Source: Methanoculleus oceani
GTDB taxonomy: Archaea > Halobacteriota > Methanomicrobia > Methanomicrobiales > Methanoculleaceae
Length of the DNA stretch: 64,000 nt
Direction of reading: 5' to 3'
Assembly (NCBI RefSeq): GCF_023702065.1
Contig: NZ_QFDM01000002.1
Coordinates: 62,001-126,000 of the forward strand
The translations under genes were made by a program, and so were the position numbers. The notes under the pieces were generated by a model that was not told the DNA's origin, searched no databases, and saw only the letters and a list, made by a program, of their open reading frames with translations. Numbering within the stretch: the first letter of the stretch is position 1; each line of letters begins with the position of its first letter. Positions 53,873 to 62,875 of the stretch are shown here, piece after piece.

Positions 53873-54994
53873 ATGAACGCCTGCGCGACCGGACAGAACG
53901 CCAGGCACGGCGGTAACGGGGGAGAAGTAACCCATCTCGTCAAGGATCCGGCAACCTGCAATCCTGAAGAGCGGGCGAGGCAGCAGGTCGGCACCGTGCG
54001 GACCCTCGTCGCCATGCCCGCCTACAATGAAGAGGCATACATCGCAAAGACCATTGTCGGTGCGCAGCAGCACGCCGACGCCGTCCTCGTTGTCGACGAT
54101 GGCTCAAAGGACGACACCGTCCGGATTGCCGAGGCGCTCGGGGCGATCATCGTCCGGCACGAGACCAATAAAGGCTACGGCGGTGCTCTGCAGACCATCT
54201 TTGCCACCGCCCGGGAGATGGGTGCGGAGGAGCTCGTCATCATCGACTCCGACGGCCAGCACAACCCCGGGGATATCCCCCTGCTCCTTGCCGAGCTCCG
54301 GCGCGGCAAGGATGTCGTCATCGGTTCCCGGTTTATTGACGGCTCGACCGCCGAGATCCCAGCCTACCGCAAGGTCGGGATGAAGGTCCTCGATACCGTG
54401 ACCACGATAGCGGGAACCAACCTTGCGATCACCGACTCCCAGAGCGGTTTTAGAGCCTACGGGAGAAAGGCGATCGAGGCCATCTGTATCAGCGACGAGG
54501 GGATGAGTGCTGGCTCCGAGATCCTGATCCAGGCGAGCGACCTTCAGCTGAAGGTCGCCGAGGTGCCTATCCGGGTGCGCTACGACATCGAGGGAACTTC
54601 GAACGAGAACCCGGTTTCCCACGGGATCGGGGTGCTCATGAACATTGTCAGGCTCATCAGTCTCCGCCGGCCCCTCGTTTTCTTCGGCATTCCGGGTCTG
54701 TTCTGCACCCTCTTTGGCCTCGGTGCGGAGCTCCATACTTTCTCCGAATACTATCGCACCAGCGAGTTCCACTACATCCTCTTCACCGGCGGCTTCTCCA
54801 TGCTCATCCTCGGGCTCCTGCTTGTCGCGGTGGGGATGATCCTGTATCCGCTCGTGCAGATCATTCTGCAGGGACAGAGGGGAGGGAGGGAGGCGGTCTC
54901 CGCTTCCGGCCCCGCAGTTACCTTCCTGCCCGCAGAGGGGGCCGGGATGGCCGAAGAGAGGACATCCTATCCTCTCGAGAGGGTCCCGGAATGA
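53873..54994 (+). CDS. Family 2 glycosyltransferase, dolichol-phosphate mannosyltransferase-like
   Basis: The 373-residue protein has a GT2 (GT-A fold) domain: TLVAMPAYNEEAYIAKTI (about 43-60), VLVVDDGSKDDTVRIAE, NKGYGGALQTIFATAREMGAEELVIIDSDGQHNPGDIP with the DSD metal motif, and SQSGFRAYGRKA. Two C-terminal membrane helices follow (LVFFGIPGLFCTLFGLGAEL; ILFTGGFSMLILGLLLVAVGMIL). It should transfer a sugar from a nucleotide to a lipid carrier. ATG 53873 follows GGAGGAG at a good distance; the frame extends upstream to 53801. It overlaps the decayed wecB gene. Confidence 0.9.
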   Translation: MNACATGQNARHGGNGGEVTHLVKDPATCNPEERARQQVGTVRTLVAMPAYNEEAYIAKTIVGAQQHADAVLVVDDGSKDDTVRIAEALGAIIVRHETNKGYGGALQTIFATAREMGAEELVIIDSDGQHNPGDIPLLLAELRRGKDVVIGSRFIDGSTAEIPAYRKVGMKVLDTVTTIAGTNLAITDSQSGFRAYGRKAIEAICISDEGMSAGSEILIQASDLQLKVAEVPIRVRYDIEGTSNENPVSHGIGVLMNIVRLISLRRPLVFFGIPGLFCTLFGLGAELHTFSEYYRTSEFHYILFTGGFSMLILGLLLVAVGMILYPLVQIILQGQRGGREAVSASGPAVTFLPAEGAGMAEERTSYPLERVPE

Positions 54995-55233
54995 TTGCGA
55001 TTGTTCTCGGCACCCGGCCGGAGATCGTCAAGATGTCCCCGAACATCCAAGAGTATGAAGCGAGAAATCTCGACTGCTCCATCCTTCATTCCGGGCAGAC
55101 CGTCAGGATCCTGACCGGCGTCGAGAAGATCCTTGTCCGGGCGGAGCCTGATGTAGACTTGTCCTGGGCGACACCCGGTTCAGCGAAGTCACAGCCTTTC
55201 GTACGATCGATTAAAGTGCTAAATCGGGTGTAA
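54991..55233 (+). pseudogene. Decayed UDP-N-acetylglucosamine 2-epimerase (wecB remnant)
   Basis: The 80-codon frame starts exactly like WecB (MIAIVLGTRPEIVKMSPNIQ, then EYEARNLDCSILHSGQT), then jumps to GVEKILVRAEPDV, a segment that in full-length enzymes comes some 40-50 residues later, and ends after about 30 unrelated residues. Full WecB has about 360-380 residues. So there is an internal deletion and a lost C-terminus. Its ATG overlaps the upstream glycosyltransferase stop (ATGA), so it once followed that gene in an operon. Base composition becomes AT-rich right after it. Confidence 0.8.
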
Positions 55234-55234
55234 A

Positions 55235-56239
55235 ATGAACGAACACTTTATTTCAGTGATTGTGGCGGTAAAAAACGAAGAGGAACATATTGAAAGATGT
55301 TTATTGTCTTTAATAAACCAAAACTACCCAAAAGACTCCTACTGCATCGTTGTTGTCGATGGACTGTCCGTAGATCGGACAACAAATATTGTAAACGAGT
55401 ATCGATCGAGATACAGTAACTTTATTCGTCTGTATCATAACCCAAAGGGGTGGCAGGCAGCAGGCAGGAACCTAGCGATCGAAAATGAGGAACAGAGCGA
55501 TCTGGTTGCCTATATCGACGGCCACTGTATCGCAGAGAAAAACTGGCTGAAGAATTTGTCTGACGTTCTGCTACACTCGGATGTGGATGTAGCTGGTGTT
55601 GGATCGATTATCAAAAGTCCTTCAGACGAATCCGGTTTGGGAAGGGCGATAGATAGAGTATTTTCGACGACTCTTGGTGCGGCGGGAACGTCTTATATCC
55701 CCAAAAAAGAATTAACAGTCGTTGATACGGTTCCTTTTGTGCTGTATCGCAAGGAGGCACTCTTTAAGGTCGGTTTATACGACGAAGAGATGAGATACGG
55801 CGAGGACTATTCGCTCAATTTCAAGTTGCGGAGAGCAGGCTACCGGTTACTGGTAAATCCAGATGCTAAGGTTTATTATTACAAAAGAAAAAATGTGGCC
55901 GAATTCTATAATCAGATGTACAATTATGGAGTTACCAAGGCTATTCTCGGAAAGAAGTACCCGGCCTCGTTAAAGTCAATTCACTATCTACCGAGTTTCT
56001 CGTTAGCAGTGCTCTTGTCATTCGGTTTTCTTGGAATTGTTGTTAGTGAGGCATTATATGTCCTTGGATTTATCATTGCTGCATATTTATGCCTCATATG
56101 CCTGACTTCCATCTACTTTTCAGTAAAGGAAGGGAACTGGGATTACATCATTTCGATTCCTACTGCGTATCTCGTTGAACATATAGGCTACAGTGTTGGT
56201 TTCATAGTTGGATTTAGAAAGCAAGGATGGATACAATGA
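55235..56239 (+). CDS. Family 2 glycosyltransferase with C-terminal membrane helices
   Basis: The 334-residue protein has a GT2 domain: FISVIVAVKNEEEHIERCLLSLINQNYP (about 5-32), CIVVVDGLSVDRTTNIVNEY, NPKGWQAAGRNLAIENE, LVAYIDGHCIAEKNW (the DGH of ExoA-like enzymes in place of DxD), and YGEDYSLNFKLRRAGYRL. Two or three membrane helices occupy about 250-325. It resembles ExoA-type transferases of exopolysaccharide synthesis. Its AT-rich codons, unlike the GC-rich genes before it, suggest transfer. It begins two bases after the wecB remnant. Confidence 0.88.
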   Translation: MNEHFISVIVAVKNEEEHIERCLLSLINQNYPKDSYCIVVVDGLSVDRTTNIVNEYRSRYSNFIRLYHNPKGWQAAGRNLAIENEEQSDLVAYIDGHCIAEKNWLKNLSDVLLHSDVDVAGVGSIIKSPSDESGLGRAIDRVFSTTLGAAGTSYIPKKELTVVDTVPFVLYRKEALFKVGLYDEEMRYGEDYSLNFKLRRAGYRLLVNPDAKVYYYKRKNVAEFYNQMYNYGVTKAILGKKYPASLKSIHYLPSFSLAVLLSFGFLGIVVSEALYVLGFIIAAYLCLICLTSIYFSVKEGNWDYIISIPTAYLVEHIGYSVGFIVGFRKQGWIQ

Positions 56240-56301
56240 AGATCTGTTTCTTGACAGTTACCGAATTCCAGAAACCAGCATACATTGTCGCGTTACAGTG
56301 A
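56236..56301 (+). pseudogene. Possible start fragment of a lost glycosyltransferase
   Basis: The ATG overlaps the stop of the previous gene (ATGA) and opens a 21-codon frame, MKICFLTVTEFQKPAYIVAL plus one residue, ending TGA. The start is like many GT4 enzymes, but nothing follows before the next gene. It could be a remnant or simply a chance frame. Confidence 0.3.
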
Positions 56302-56311
56302 GGGAGCACTT

Positions 56312-57481
56312 ATGAAGGTCTTACTGATGCAACTCAACGGCAAGGGGGGCACACAGTTGTATCTCTCGCAACTGGCGGCTGCCCTTTCCGAGACGGATAA
56401 TGAAGTTGTTGTTTTAACAAGTCGGTATCTCTATGAGGAGGCACACTATCCGGATAATAATGTCAAACTCATCCTGTTTGATTTTCATCCGACATACGGA
56501 AGAGCGTTACTGAGTACTATCAATCCGCTAACCTACTTTAGACTATTAAGAGTAATCGGCTCTGAAAAACCCGATGTTATTCATTTATTGTTTGAAGATG
56601 CACTGGCTGCAATAACCCTTTATCTTATCCGGCGTAGGTTTGCCATCATCCTAACCGAGCACGACCCTGCTCCCCATGCAGGCGAACATATTCTGGTAAA
56701 ATTAAATTGGTCTTTCGCTCGCTCACTCTTGGAACCGATCAGCAGCAGGATAATTGTCCATGGCAAGAATTTGAAGGATGTACTGTTGTCAAGAGGCATT
56801 CCCGAGGCAAAAATAGCCGTAATTCCTCACGGCGATTACTCCTACTATACGAAATGGCGTGACGAGAGCATAGAATCTAATGGCGAAACAATACTCTTTT
56901 TCGGATCGATAAAAGAGTATAAAGGTTTACGGTACTTGATTAAAGCGGTTCCAGCCGTTTGTTCTCATCATCCGAAGGCGAATGTGATCATTGCGGGAGG
57001 AGGGGATTTTTCGAAGTACGAAACTATGGAAGAGTATCGGAAATATAAATCTGTTTTTGAAGTGCACAATGACTACATTCCGGATGAGGACATCGCGCCC
57101 CTCTTTCAGAGAGCCACTGTAGTTGTACTTCCCTATATCGATGCTTCACAGTCGGGGATCATCCCTATCGCATACGCGTTTCGAAAACCGGTTATTGTGA
57201 CCGATGTAGGCAGCATTGCAGAGGTGGTTGAGCAGGGCAAGACAGGGATAATAATACCTCCAAAAGATGAAAAAGCCCTTGCCGATGCAATTATCGCGGT
57301 TTTGAACGACAAACAAGCGTGTGATGAGATGGCGCAGAATGCTTACGCATTTATGAAAGAAAACCTCTCCTGGGCGACGATCGCAAAAAGAATGCACGCC
57401 GTCTATCACGAGGTGGCTTCTCGTGAAAGAAAACCTTCCGGGGTGCAATTTCAGACAAGTTCCGGCAGCAAGTCTGAGTAA
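56312..57481 (+). CDS. Family 4 (GT-B) glycosyltransferase
   Basis: The 389-residue protein starts MKVLLMQLNGKGGTQLYLSQLAAAL, a GT-B donor/acceptor fold opening, and contains RIIVHGKNLKDVLLSRGIPEAKIAVIPHGDYSYY (about 145-178), ILFFGSIKEYKGLRYLIKAVP and the late VVVLPYIDASQSGIIPIAYAFRKPVIVTDVGSIAEVVEQGKTGIIIPP, with the E-x7-E-like region altered to DASQSGIIPIA. ATG 56312 follows GTGAGGGAG; the frame extends to 56285. AT-rich codon use matches the preceding gene. Confidence 0.9.
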   Translation: MKVLLMQLNGKGGTQLYLSQLAAALSETDNEVVVLTSRYLYEEAHYPDNNVKLILFDFHPTYGRALLSTINPLTYFRLLRVIGSEKPDVIHLLFEDALAAITLYLIRRRFAIILTEHDPAPHAGEHILVKLNWSFARSLLEPISSRIIVHGKNLKDVLLSRGIPEAKIAVIPHGDYSYYTKWRDESIESNGETILFFGSIKEYKGLRYLIKAVPAVCSHHPKANVIIAGGGDFSKYETMEEYRKYKSVFEVHNDYIPDEDIAPLFQRATVVVLPYIDASQSGIIPIAYAFRKPVIVTDVGSIAEVVEQGKTGIIIPPKDEKALADAIIAVLNDKQACDEMAQNAYAFMKENLSWATIAKRMHAVYHEVASRERKPSGVQFQTSSGSKSE

Positions 57482-57576
57482 GTGACCGTTTCCAAGTCAT
57501 CAGGGGTTGCGTGCAATTGAACGACAGATATCCAGTTGCTAAACTATCGATTAGACGGAAGGAAAAGGGTACCCAT

Positions 57577-58698
57577 ATGGATAAGCATAATATCGGCGTA
57601 GTTACCTTTCCCATGTATAAATCCGGCAACCAGCCTCTCTCAAACCTGATGGATATCATAGTTCTTTGGTCAGAAGAGACCTCTCTGGTTACCGGAAATG
57701 ATGGATACACTCTCTTCAGGGCAGATTCCCGGTTTAACGTTAGTGGAACCGATCATACACCGGGAAAATTCCTTGTCTCCAGGATTTTCAGGTATCTATG
57801 CACCCAGGTCAGGGTCTCCTATCTGGTGCTTCAAAGAACTCCATACGTCGATAAATGGATATTTTTCTTTGGTGGGACCGGCTTACTCCTGCCTCTCCTC
57901 ATCACAAAGATGTATTGTAAGCGTACTGCGTTGCTCCGTGCCGACGGTGGGGTTAGACTTGCCGAGGCTTCCCAGGATCCCCTCTCCTTCGTCCTAAAGG
58001 CAGTCTTCCGCCTGACCCATACTCTGTCAGATAAGGTTATTCTTTATTCTCCGGGTCTTATCAACGAATGGGACCTCGAGAATTATCGCCACAAAGTCCT
58101 CATTGCGCACGAGCATTTCCTGAATTTCGACGCCTTCAACGTCATCACCCCTCTGTCCAACCGGCCCCCCCTCATCGGCTATATCGGCCGGTTGAGCAGG
58201 GAGAAAGGCGTCGGGGATTTTGCCCGGGCACTTCCTGCTATCCTCGGCGACCGGCAGGATCTCCGCGTGCTCATCGGTGGTGACGGGGAGTTAAAAGAGA
58301 TGATTGAGGCCACCCTGCAGGAAGAGGGAGTCGCCGCCCGCGCCAATCTCCCGGGCTGGATATCTCACGAAGACCTCCCCAACTATCTGAATCAGCTGCG
58401 CCTCCTCGTTCTCCCTTCTTACACTGAAGGGCTCCCGAACATCATGCTCGAGGCGATGGCCTGCGGGACCCCGGTGCTCGCGACGCCGGTCGGGGCGATA
58501 CCGGACATTATCGTAGATGGGATAACTGGATTTATTATGGAGAATAACGCCCCGGAGTGCATTGCAGAGAACGTGATGCGGGCGCTGAACTCTCCGGAGC
58601 TGGAGCAGATCGCGGAGAATGGGAGGCGGTTCGTGGGGGAGAATTTCTCTTTTGAATCCACAGCTGCCCGGTGGAAAGCAGTGCTCGAAGAGATCTAA
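57577..58698 (+). CDS. Family 4 (GT-B) glycosyltransferase
   Basis: The 373-residue protein has an atypical N-terminal half (MDKHNIGVVTFPMYKSGNQPL; KWIFFFGGTGLLLPLLITKMYCKRTALLRADGG) and a clear GT4 C-terminal half: PPLIGYIGRLSREKGVGDFARALPAIL (about 206-232), VLIGGDGELKEMIEATLQEE, and LVLPSYTEGLPNIMLEAMACGTPVLATPVGAIPDIIVDGITGFIMENN with the E-x7-E motif. Base composition shifts back toward GC in its second half, so the gene may be a mosaic. ATG 57577 is preferred; GTG 57511 would add 22 residues. Confidence 0.88.
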   Translation: MDKHNIGVVTFPMYKSGNQPLSNLMDIIVLWSEETSLVTGNDGYTLFRADSRFNVSGTDHTPGKFLVSRIFRYLCTQVRVSYLVLQRTPYVDKWIFFFGGTGLLLPLLITKMYCKRTALLRADGGVRLAEASQDPLSFVLKAVFRLTHTLSDKVILYSPGLINEWDLENYRHKVLIAHEHFLNFDAFNVITPLSNRPPLIGYIGRLSREKGVGDFARALPAILGDRQDLRVLIGGDGELKEMIEATLQEEGVAARANLPGWISHEDLPNYLNQLRLLVLPSYTEGLPNIMLEAMACGTPVLATPVGAIPDIIVDGITGFIMENNAPECIAENVMRALNSPELEQIAENGRRFVGENFSFESTAARWKAVLEEI

Positions 58699-58699
58699 T

Positions 58700-60583
58700 A
58701 TGGGGTTTAAAAACTCGTTTCTCCTGCGGGACCCGGATAAGACGCTCGCCATTGCAGGAGTTATTCTCTCATTGATCCTGATTGCCTACCTCTGCAGGGA
58801 GTTCGGCCGGGTGGTTTATCTGCTTACCGGGGTTCTGGCCCTCGTCTCTTGCCTCTTATGGTTGGCGATCCGGAAAAGCCATACCTTCGAGTTTCATATC
58901 CCGGAGTCCCGAACCCTGACCATTTTATGTGCGACCTGTTTTTTCGGGCTCTACACCCTGAGCGTTCTCTCGGTCCATTTCCGACCGGAACTCTATGAGC
59001 GTCCCCTCATTTACCTTATCCTGACAGCGCTCATGGCGGGCATAACTGCCTGTGAGATCTTCACCTCAGGCAGGCAACATGCCGGCCTCATCCTCATCCA
59101 GATCCTGCTGCTGGGCGTGAGCATCGCGTGGTCTCAACTGCTGATCTTCCCAAGTCTCCTCGGAGTGGATCCCTGGTATCACTCTGCTTTCACCGGCCGG
59201 ATTGTCAATGAAGGCTTTATCTCTGAGGGTTATGAATACTCGAAACTACCGTTTTTCCATCTCATCATAGCTGCGACCTCGCTCATTGCCGGCCTTCCCT
59301 ACAAGTTTGCAGCGATGGTATCGGTGAGTCTCGGGCAGATCGGCTGCAACGCTGTGTTTGTATTCCTTATTGCCAATTATTTATTCAAGAGTCACCGGAT
59401 AGGATTGCTCGCTGCTCTCATGGTGATGATCGCAAACCATCACATCTTCATGTCCTACTGGTCCATCCCAAACGCTTTCGCCGCCGTATTTATCCCGGTT
59501 GCCCTTTATCTGCTTCTGCCCAGATTTAAAGAGGGATCTCGCTTGGCATCCGCCATACTCTGTACGATGGCGTTAGCACCTATCATTCTGACACACACCA
59601 TTACGGCTATATGCATGGCCATACTTCTTTTCGTCACCTGGGGTGCGCTAGTCTTTTATCGGTCCTTTTATGGGAAGGCAGAGAATTACGTTCCGCTATC
59701 GGTCCCGATAATCTTTACAACAGCGATGCTTGCCTGGTGGACATATGCCTCGGACTGCATAGGAACATTAATTGACCTTATCAAATCAGGATTCAGCATA
59801 GATTTTTTTGTGAAGACTCCCGAAGAACTTCGGAGTTATGCAGCAGTTGTCCCGCTTGGAGAGCAGCTGTTCGAAAACCTCGGGATGTTCCTGTTTTTTG
59901 CCGTCTCGTTCATCGGTATCTTCTACATGATCTCACGAAAGAGGAGTAACTCAACATTTGCTATGGCATGGGTAGGAATGACCCCCCTTGCAATCGGGTT
60001 CTTCTCACTCATCTCCGGGCACACTGTGATTGAACATCGGTGGTGGTACTTTGCTCAGATTCTCCTGAGTATCCCGCTGGCGGTCGCGATTTGCCTGGTG
60101 GGGACATGGAAATTTAAAAAGCCTCTTTACACCTACGGCTTTGTTTTCAGTTCTATTGTGGTCTTGAGCATCTTGCTGATCATGAGCACGCCGGCGAACA
60201 TTGACAACCACATTCTTTCTCCCACCATCGGCTCCACTTTTGCCTATACCCAGTCGGAGATAGCAGCCAGTGAATTTTTCGCTGTAAACGCAGTAAATGG
60301 GCTTTCCTCGGATTTCTATTATTGTACGAATCCAAGCAGCAGTATATATATCCATGCTTACTCAATTGATCCGGAACGGTTACTCACTCTGGACGATTCA
60401 CTGGTTTCCGGTAAATTCGATCATGACGGATCGATAAAGATTTTACGATCCAAATGGCGTCGTGAGACTCTTAAGAGAGGGGAAGTTGCACTTTACATAC
60501 ATCTCGGCATAAACGCTTACATATCGAACTCAGGCTTTAGCAAGATATATGATAGCCCTGCTATGACTGGCTATACCGGATAA
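58700..60583 (+). CDS. Large polytopic membrane protein, GT-C-like
   Basis: The 627-residue protein has about 12-13 membrane helices over residues 15-510 and a small soluble C-terminal part. After the fourth or fifth helix it has LLGVDPWYHSAFTGRIVNEGFI, an acidic loop like the first external loop of GT-C enzymes such as AglB and oligosaccharyltransferases; HRWWYFAQILLSIPLAV occurs later. It may use a lipid-linked sugar donor at the outer membrane face, as a transferase or polymerase of the cluster. The role is inferred. It begins one base after the upstream stop. Confidence 0.7.
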   Translation: MGFKNSFLLRDPDKTLAIAGVILSLILIAYLCREFGRVVYLLTGVLALVSCLLWLAIRKSHTFEFHIPESRTLTILCATCFFGLYTLSVLSVHFRPELYERPLIYLILTALMAGITACEIFTSGRQHAGLILIQILLLGVSIAWSQLLIFPSLLGVDPWYHSAFTGRIVNEGFISEGYEYSKLPFFHLIIAATSLIAGLPYKFAAMVSVSLGQIGCNAVFVFLIANYLFKSHRIGLLAALMVMIANHHIFMSYWSIPNAFAAVFIPVALYLLLPRFKEGSRLASAILCTMALAPIILTHTITAICMAILLFVTWGALVFYRSFYGKAENYVPLSVPIIFTTAMLAWWTYASDCIGTLIDLIKSGFSIDFFVKTPEELRSYAAVVPLGEQLFENLGMFLFFAVSFIGIFYMISRKRSNSTFAMAWVGMTPLAIGFFSLISGHTVIEHRWWYFAQILLSIPLAVAICLVGTWKFKKPLYTYGFVFSSIVVLSILLIMSTPANIDNHILSPTIGSTFAYTQSEIAASEFFAVNAVNGLSSDFYYCTNPSSSIYIHAYSIDPERLLTLDDSLVSGKFDHDGSIKILRSKWRRETLKRGEVALYIHLGINAYISNSGFSKIYDSPAMTGYTG

Positions 60584-60839
60584 GTGGCCTGAAGTCCGAT
60601 CTACGGCTGGAAGGTCTTATCAGCCTCATCCCAAAAGAGTCTGAAGTTCGAGGATAAATCTGCACTCGGACAGCCTAATCTGCCCTTTCACCGATTTATT
60701 CCGGATATCGATCCATCACTCATCTAAAAAATCCCCGCTCTCACCCTTCGGGGAAGAATCGGGAGGAGTATACCCGGTCATATGAATTTTAGGAGGACCG
60801 TTAATTCAATCTGCATTTCATAAATGGTCCGAATATAGG
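60584..60839. other. Convergent gap without repeat
   Basis: No gene or hairpin-repeat copy is seen. Six A at 60726-60731 (T-run on the minus strand) could terminate the flippase transcript. Confidence 0.4.
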
Positions 60840-62414
60840 TTACCGGATCCTCGTTATCAGGCCAAATAGTCCTATGGATTGTTTCCATCCTTGCGGCAAA
60901 TATGATTCAAACAATTGTTTTTCAAAAGGAGTAAGGCCAAAACCCAGTAATATGACCCCATATAAAAGCATAATCCCAGTTCCTGCGACCGCCAGCATAA
61001 TAGGCGAGTACAGGGAAGTTGTGGCAGCAATGCCTGCCGCCGCTCCCCCTATGAGCATCACTGCAAGGGCTCCGGGGACTACGGATCTGATATACGTAGT
61101 CATTCGAACATTTAGTACTCTGCCTGCATACCAGGGAACAAAGAGTATATGCCGGAAGGTGAGGATGAGCACCCCCGCCACAGCGACGCCGTAATACCCC
61201 CATCCGGTCACGAGAGGTACTGCTATCGCCAGTATCAGGTTTGCGGTTCCAAGCAGTATCGTCATGACGCCCGGAATCCTGACTCTGTTGTAAGCGACGT
61301 TGACCGAAAATAACGGTTGAACACTCATGTTTACTGCAAGATGGGCGGTGAGGAGCACCATCAGGGGTGCAAGATTCGCATGCTCGGCCCCGACCCAGAG
61401 GGTGAGCAATTGGGGGGCGAAGCCACAGATCAGGCCTGTCGGGAGGGCCAGAGCAAGCCCCATCAGTTTGACGGCGCTTCGGGTGATCTTAATCAGGGCC
61501 TCAGTTTGTTTCAGGGCATAATAGGCCAGTATCGTTGGTGTGAGAACGCTGGCAAGTATCCCTACAATCGCCTGCAAAAGGATGACCCATTGCAGAGCGA
61601 TGGCGTATTCACCCGCCATAAGAGCCCCGAAGAGCAGGTTCACGACGATGAGGTCTACCTGGGAGAGGAGCAGATAACCAGTCTGATCTACGACCACCCA
61701 CCCCCCCATCCCGCTGATCTCCTTCAACTTTGTGCGGTCAAAAGCGCTGATCGAGATCCGGAGGTACGGGCAGACCCGTCGGGCAAGAACGATCGAGACC
61801 ACAGAAGCCACGACCGCCCCGGCCAGGTACGCTCCGCCAATGAGGGACAGGTCCGGGCCGAAGAGGGTGAAGAGGAGGACGATCAGCCCGACCTGGACGG
61901 TGAGGTTTGTGAGGTTGACGAGGTTCTGGAGGTCGAGGCGGTTGTAGGCAAAGAGTTGGACCGTAAAGTTCCCACTCCAGAACCGGATCAGCAGGGCGGC
62001 AGAGACCCCAAGGAAGAGGAGGACCGCACCGGCCTCCTGCCCGGCCGGAACGTTGAAGATCGACGGGGCAAAGTACGCGACCGCGAGGACGACCGGGACC
62101 ATCAGTAGAAGAACCGCGGAAAGTCCAAAGAGAGCAGTGTTGAAGGTCCGGTTCGCTGCGGTATAGTCCTCTCTCTGGAGGTCGACGGTAAGAAACCTGG
62201 TGACGGCGGTGTTGAGCGACTGGACGACGATCGCCACGTACCCGGTGATCGAAGTCGCGAGGGGAATGAGCCCGTAGGCCGCGACCCCGAGTGTGTCGAT
62301 GAAGTACGGGACCAGGAGGACGCCGATGACGATGTTGACCAGGAAGTAGGCAATGTTCGCCGCGAGGTTGCGGGGGAACTGAGCGGCAAAACGCTGGTTG
62401 GTTTCGGTCTGCAT
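60840..62414 (-). CDS. Polysaccharide flippase (Wzx / MATE-like MOP superfamily)
   Basis: The 524-residue membrane protein has about 14 helices and the family opening RNLAANIAYFLVNIVIGVLLVPYFIDTLGVAAYGLIPLATSI (about 15-56). It matches polysaccharide-biosynthesis flippases that move lipid-linked sugars across the membrane. Other marks are MGGWVVVDQTGYLLLSQVDLIVVNLLFGALMAGEYAIALQW (about 233-273) and NRVRIPGVMTILLGTANL. It is convergent with the glycosyltransferase cluster and is presumably its export step. GC content is higher again than in the cluster's AT-rich part. Confidence 0.9.
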   Translation of the reverse strand: MQTETNQRFAAQFPRNLAANIAYFLVNIVIGVLLVPYFIDTLGVAAYGLIPLATSITGYVAIVVQSLNTAVTRFLTVDLQREDYTAANRTFNTALFGLSAVLLLMVPVVLAVAYFAPSIFNVPAGQEAGAVLLFLGVSAALLIRFWSGNFTVQLFAYNRLDLQNLVNLTNLTVQVGLIVLLFTLFGPDLSLIGGAYLAGAVVASVVSIVLARRVCPYLRISISAFDRTKLKEISGMGGWVVVDQTGYLLLSQVDLIVVNLLFGALMAGEYAIALQWVILLQAIVGILASVLTPTILAYYALKQTEALIKITRSAVKLMGLALALPTGLICGFAPQLLTLWVGAEHANLAPLMVLLTAHLAVNMSVQPLFSVNVAYNRVRIPGVMTILLGTANLILAIAVPLVTGWGYYGVAVAGVLILTFRHILFVPWYAGRVLNVRMTTYIRSVVPGALAVMLIGGAAAGIAATTSLYSPIMLAVAGTGIMLLYGVILLGFGLTPFEKQLFESYLPQGWKQSIGLFGLITRIR

Positions 62415-62875
62415 GGTCTGTCCCCGGGTTGAAGAGCTAACGGACTGGCGGAGAAACGGAGTAACAGTCCTTCAGTGCGTGTTCGTCCGCAACTCCTGCC
62501 CACCTTTCCCCTGCAGGATTCCTTCTTTTCCGGAAGGATCCATTCACCGTATTTCCGGCAGCTGGCAGCATCGAACCGGTGAACCTGGCAGACCCTGCCT
62601 CAGGCACGGCGAGACCCGGGAACCGGGTGCGACCGGCCGGGGCAGAGAGTGCTGAAAGACTGCCGCCGGCCCTGCTCACGGGAGAGGGGACGGCTATCGG
62701 TATGGGCATACCATGCACATACCGGCAGCAGATATAAAACTTCGTTCTGCGGTCCTGCAGGGAAGGCGGCACCCCTGAGAACTAGAGATAGACCGTTATC
62801 ACAGCATTCTCAGGGCCGTCCGCCGGCAGACATCCGGGAGGGTTTTCTCCACGGGAAACAAACACTTGTCTCTTA
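62415..62875. other. Intergenic region between flippase and histidine kinase
   Basis: No gene was accepted in these 461 bases. AAGTTTTATATC on the minus strand (about 62732-62743) is a good TATA box; if it drives the flippase gene, the leader would be about 290 bases. Short frames on both strands have no family resemblance. Confidence 0.4.
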
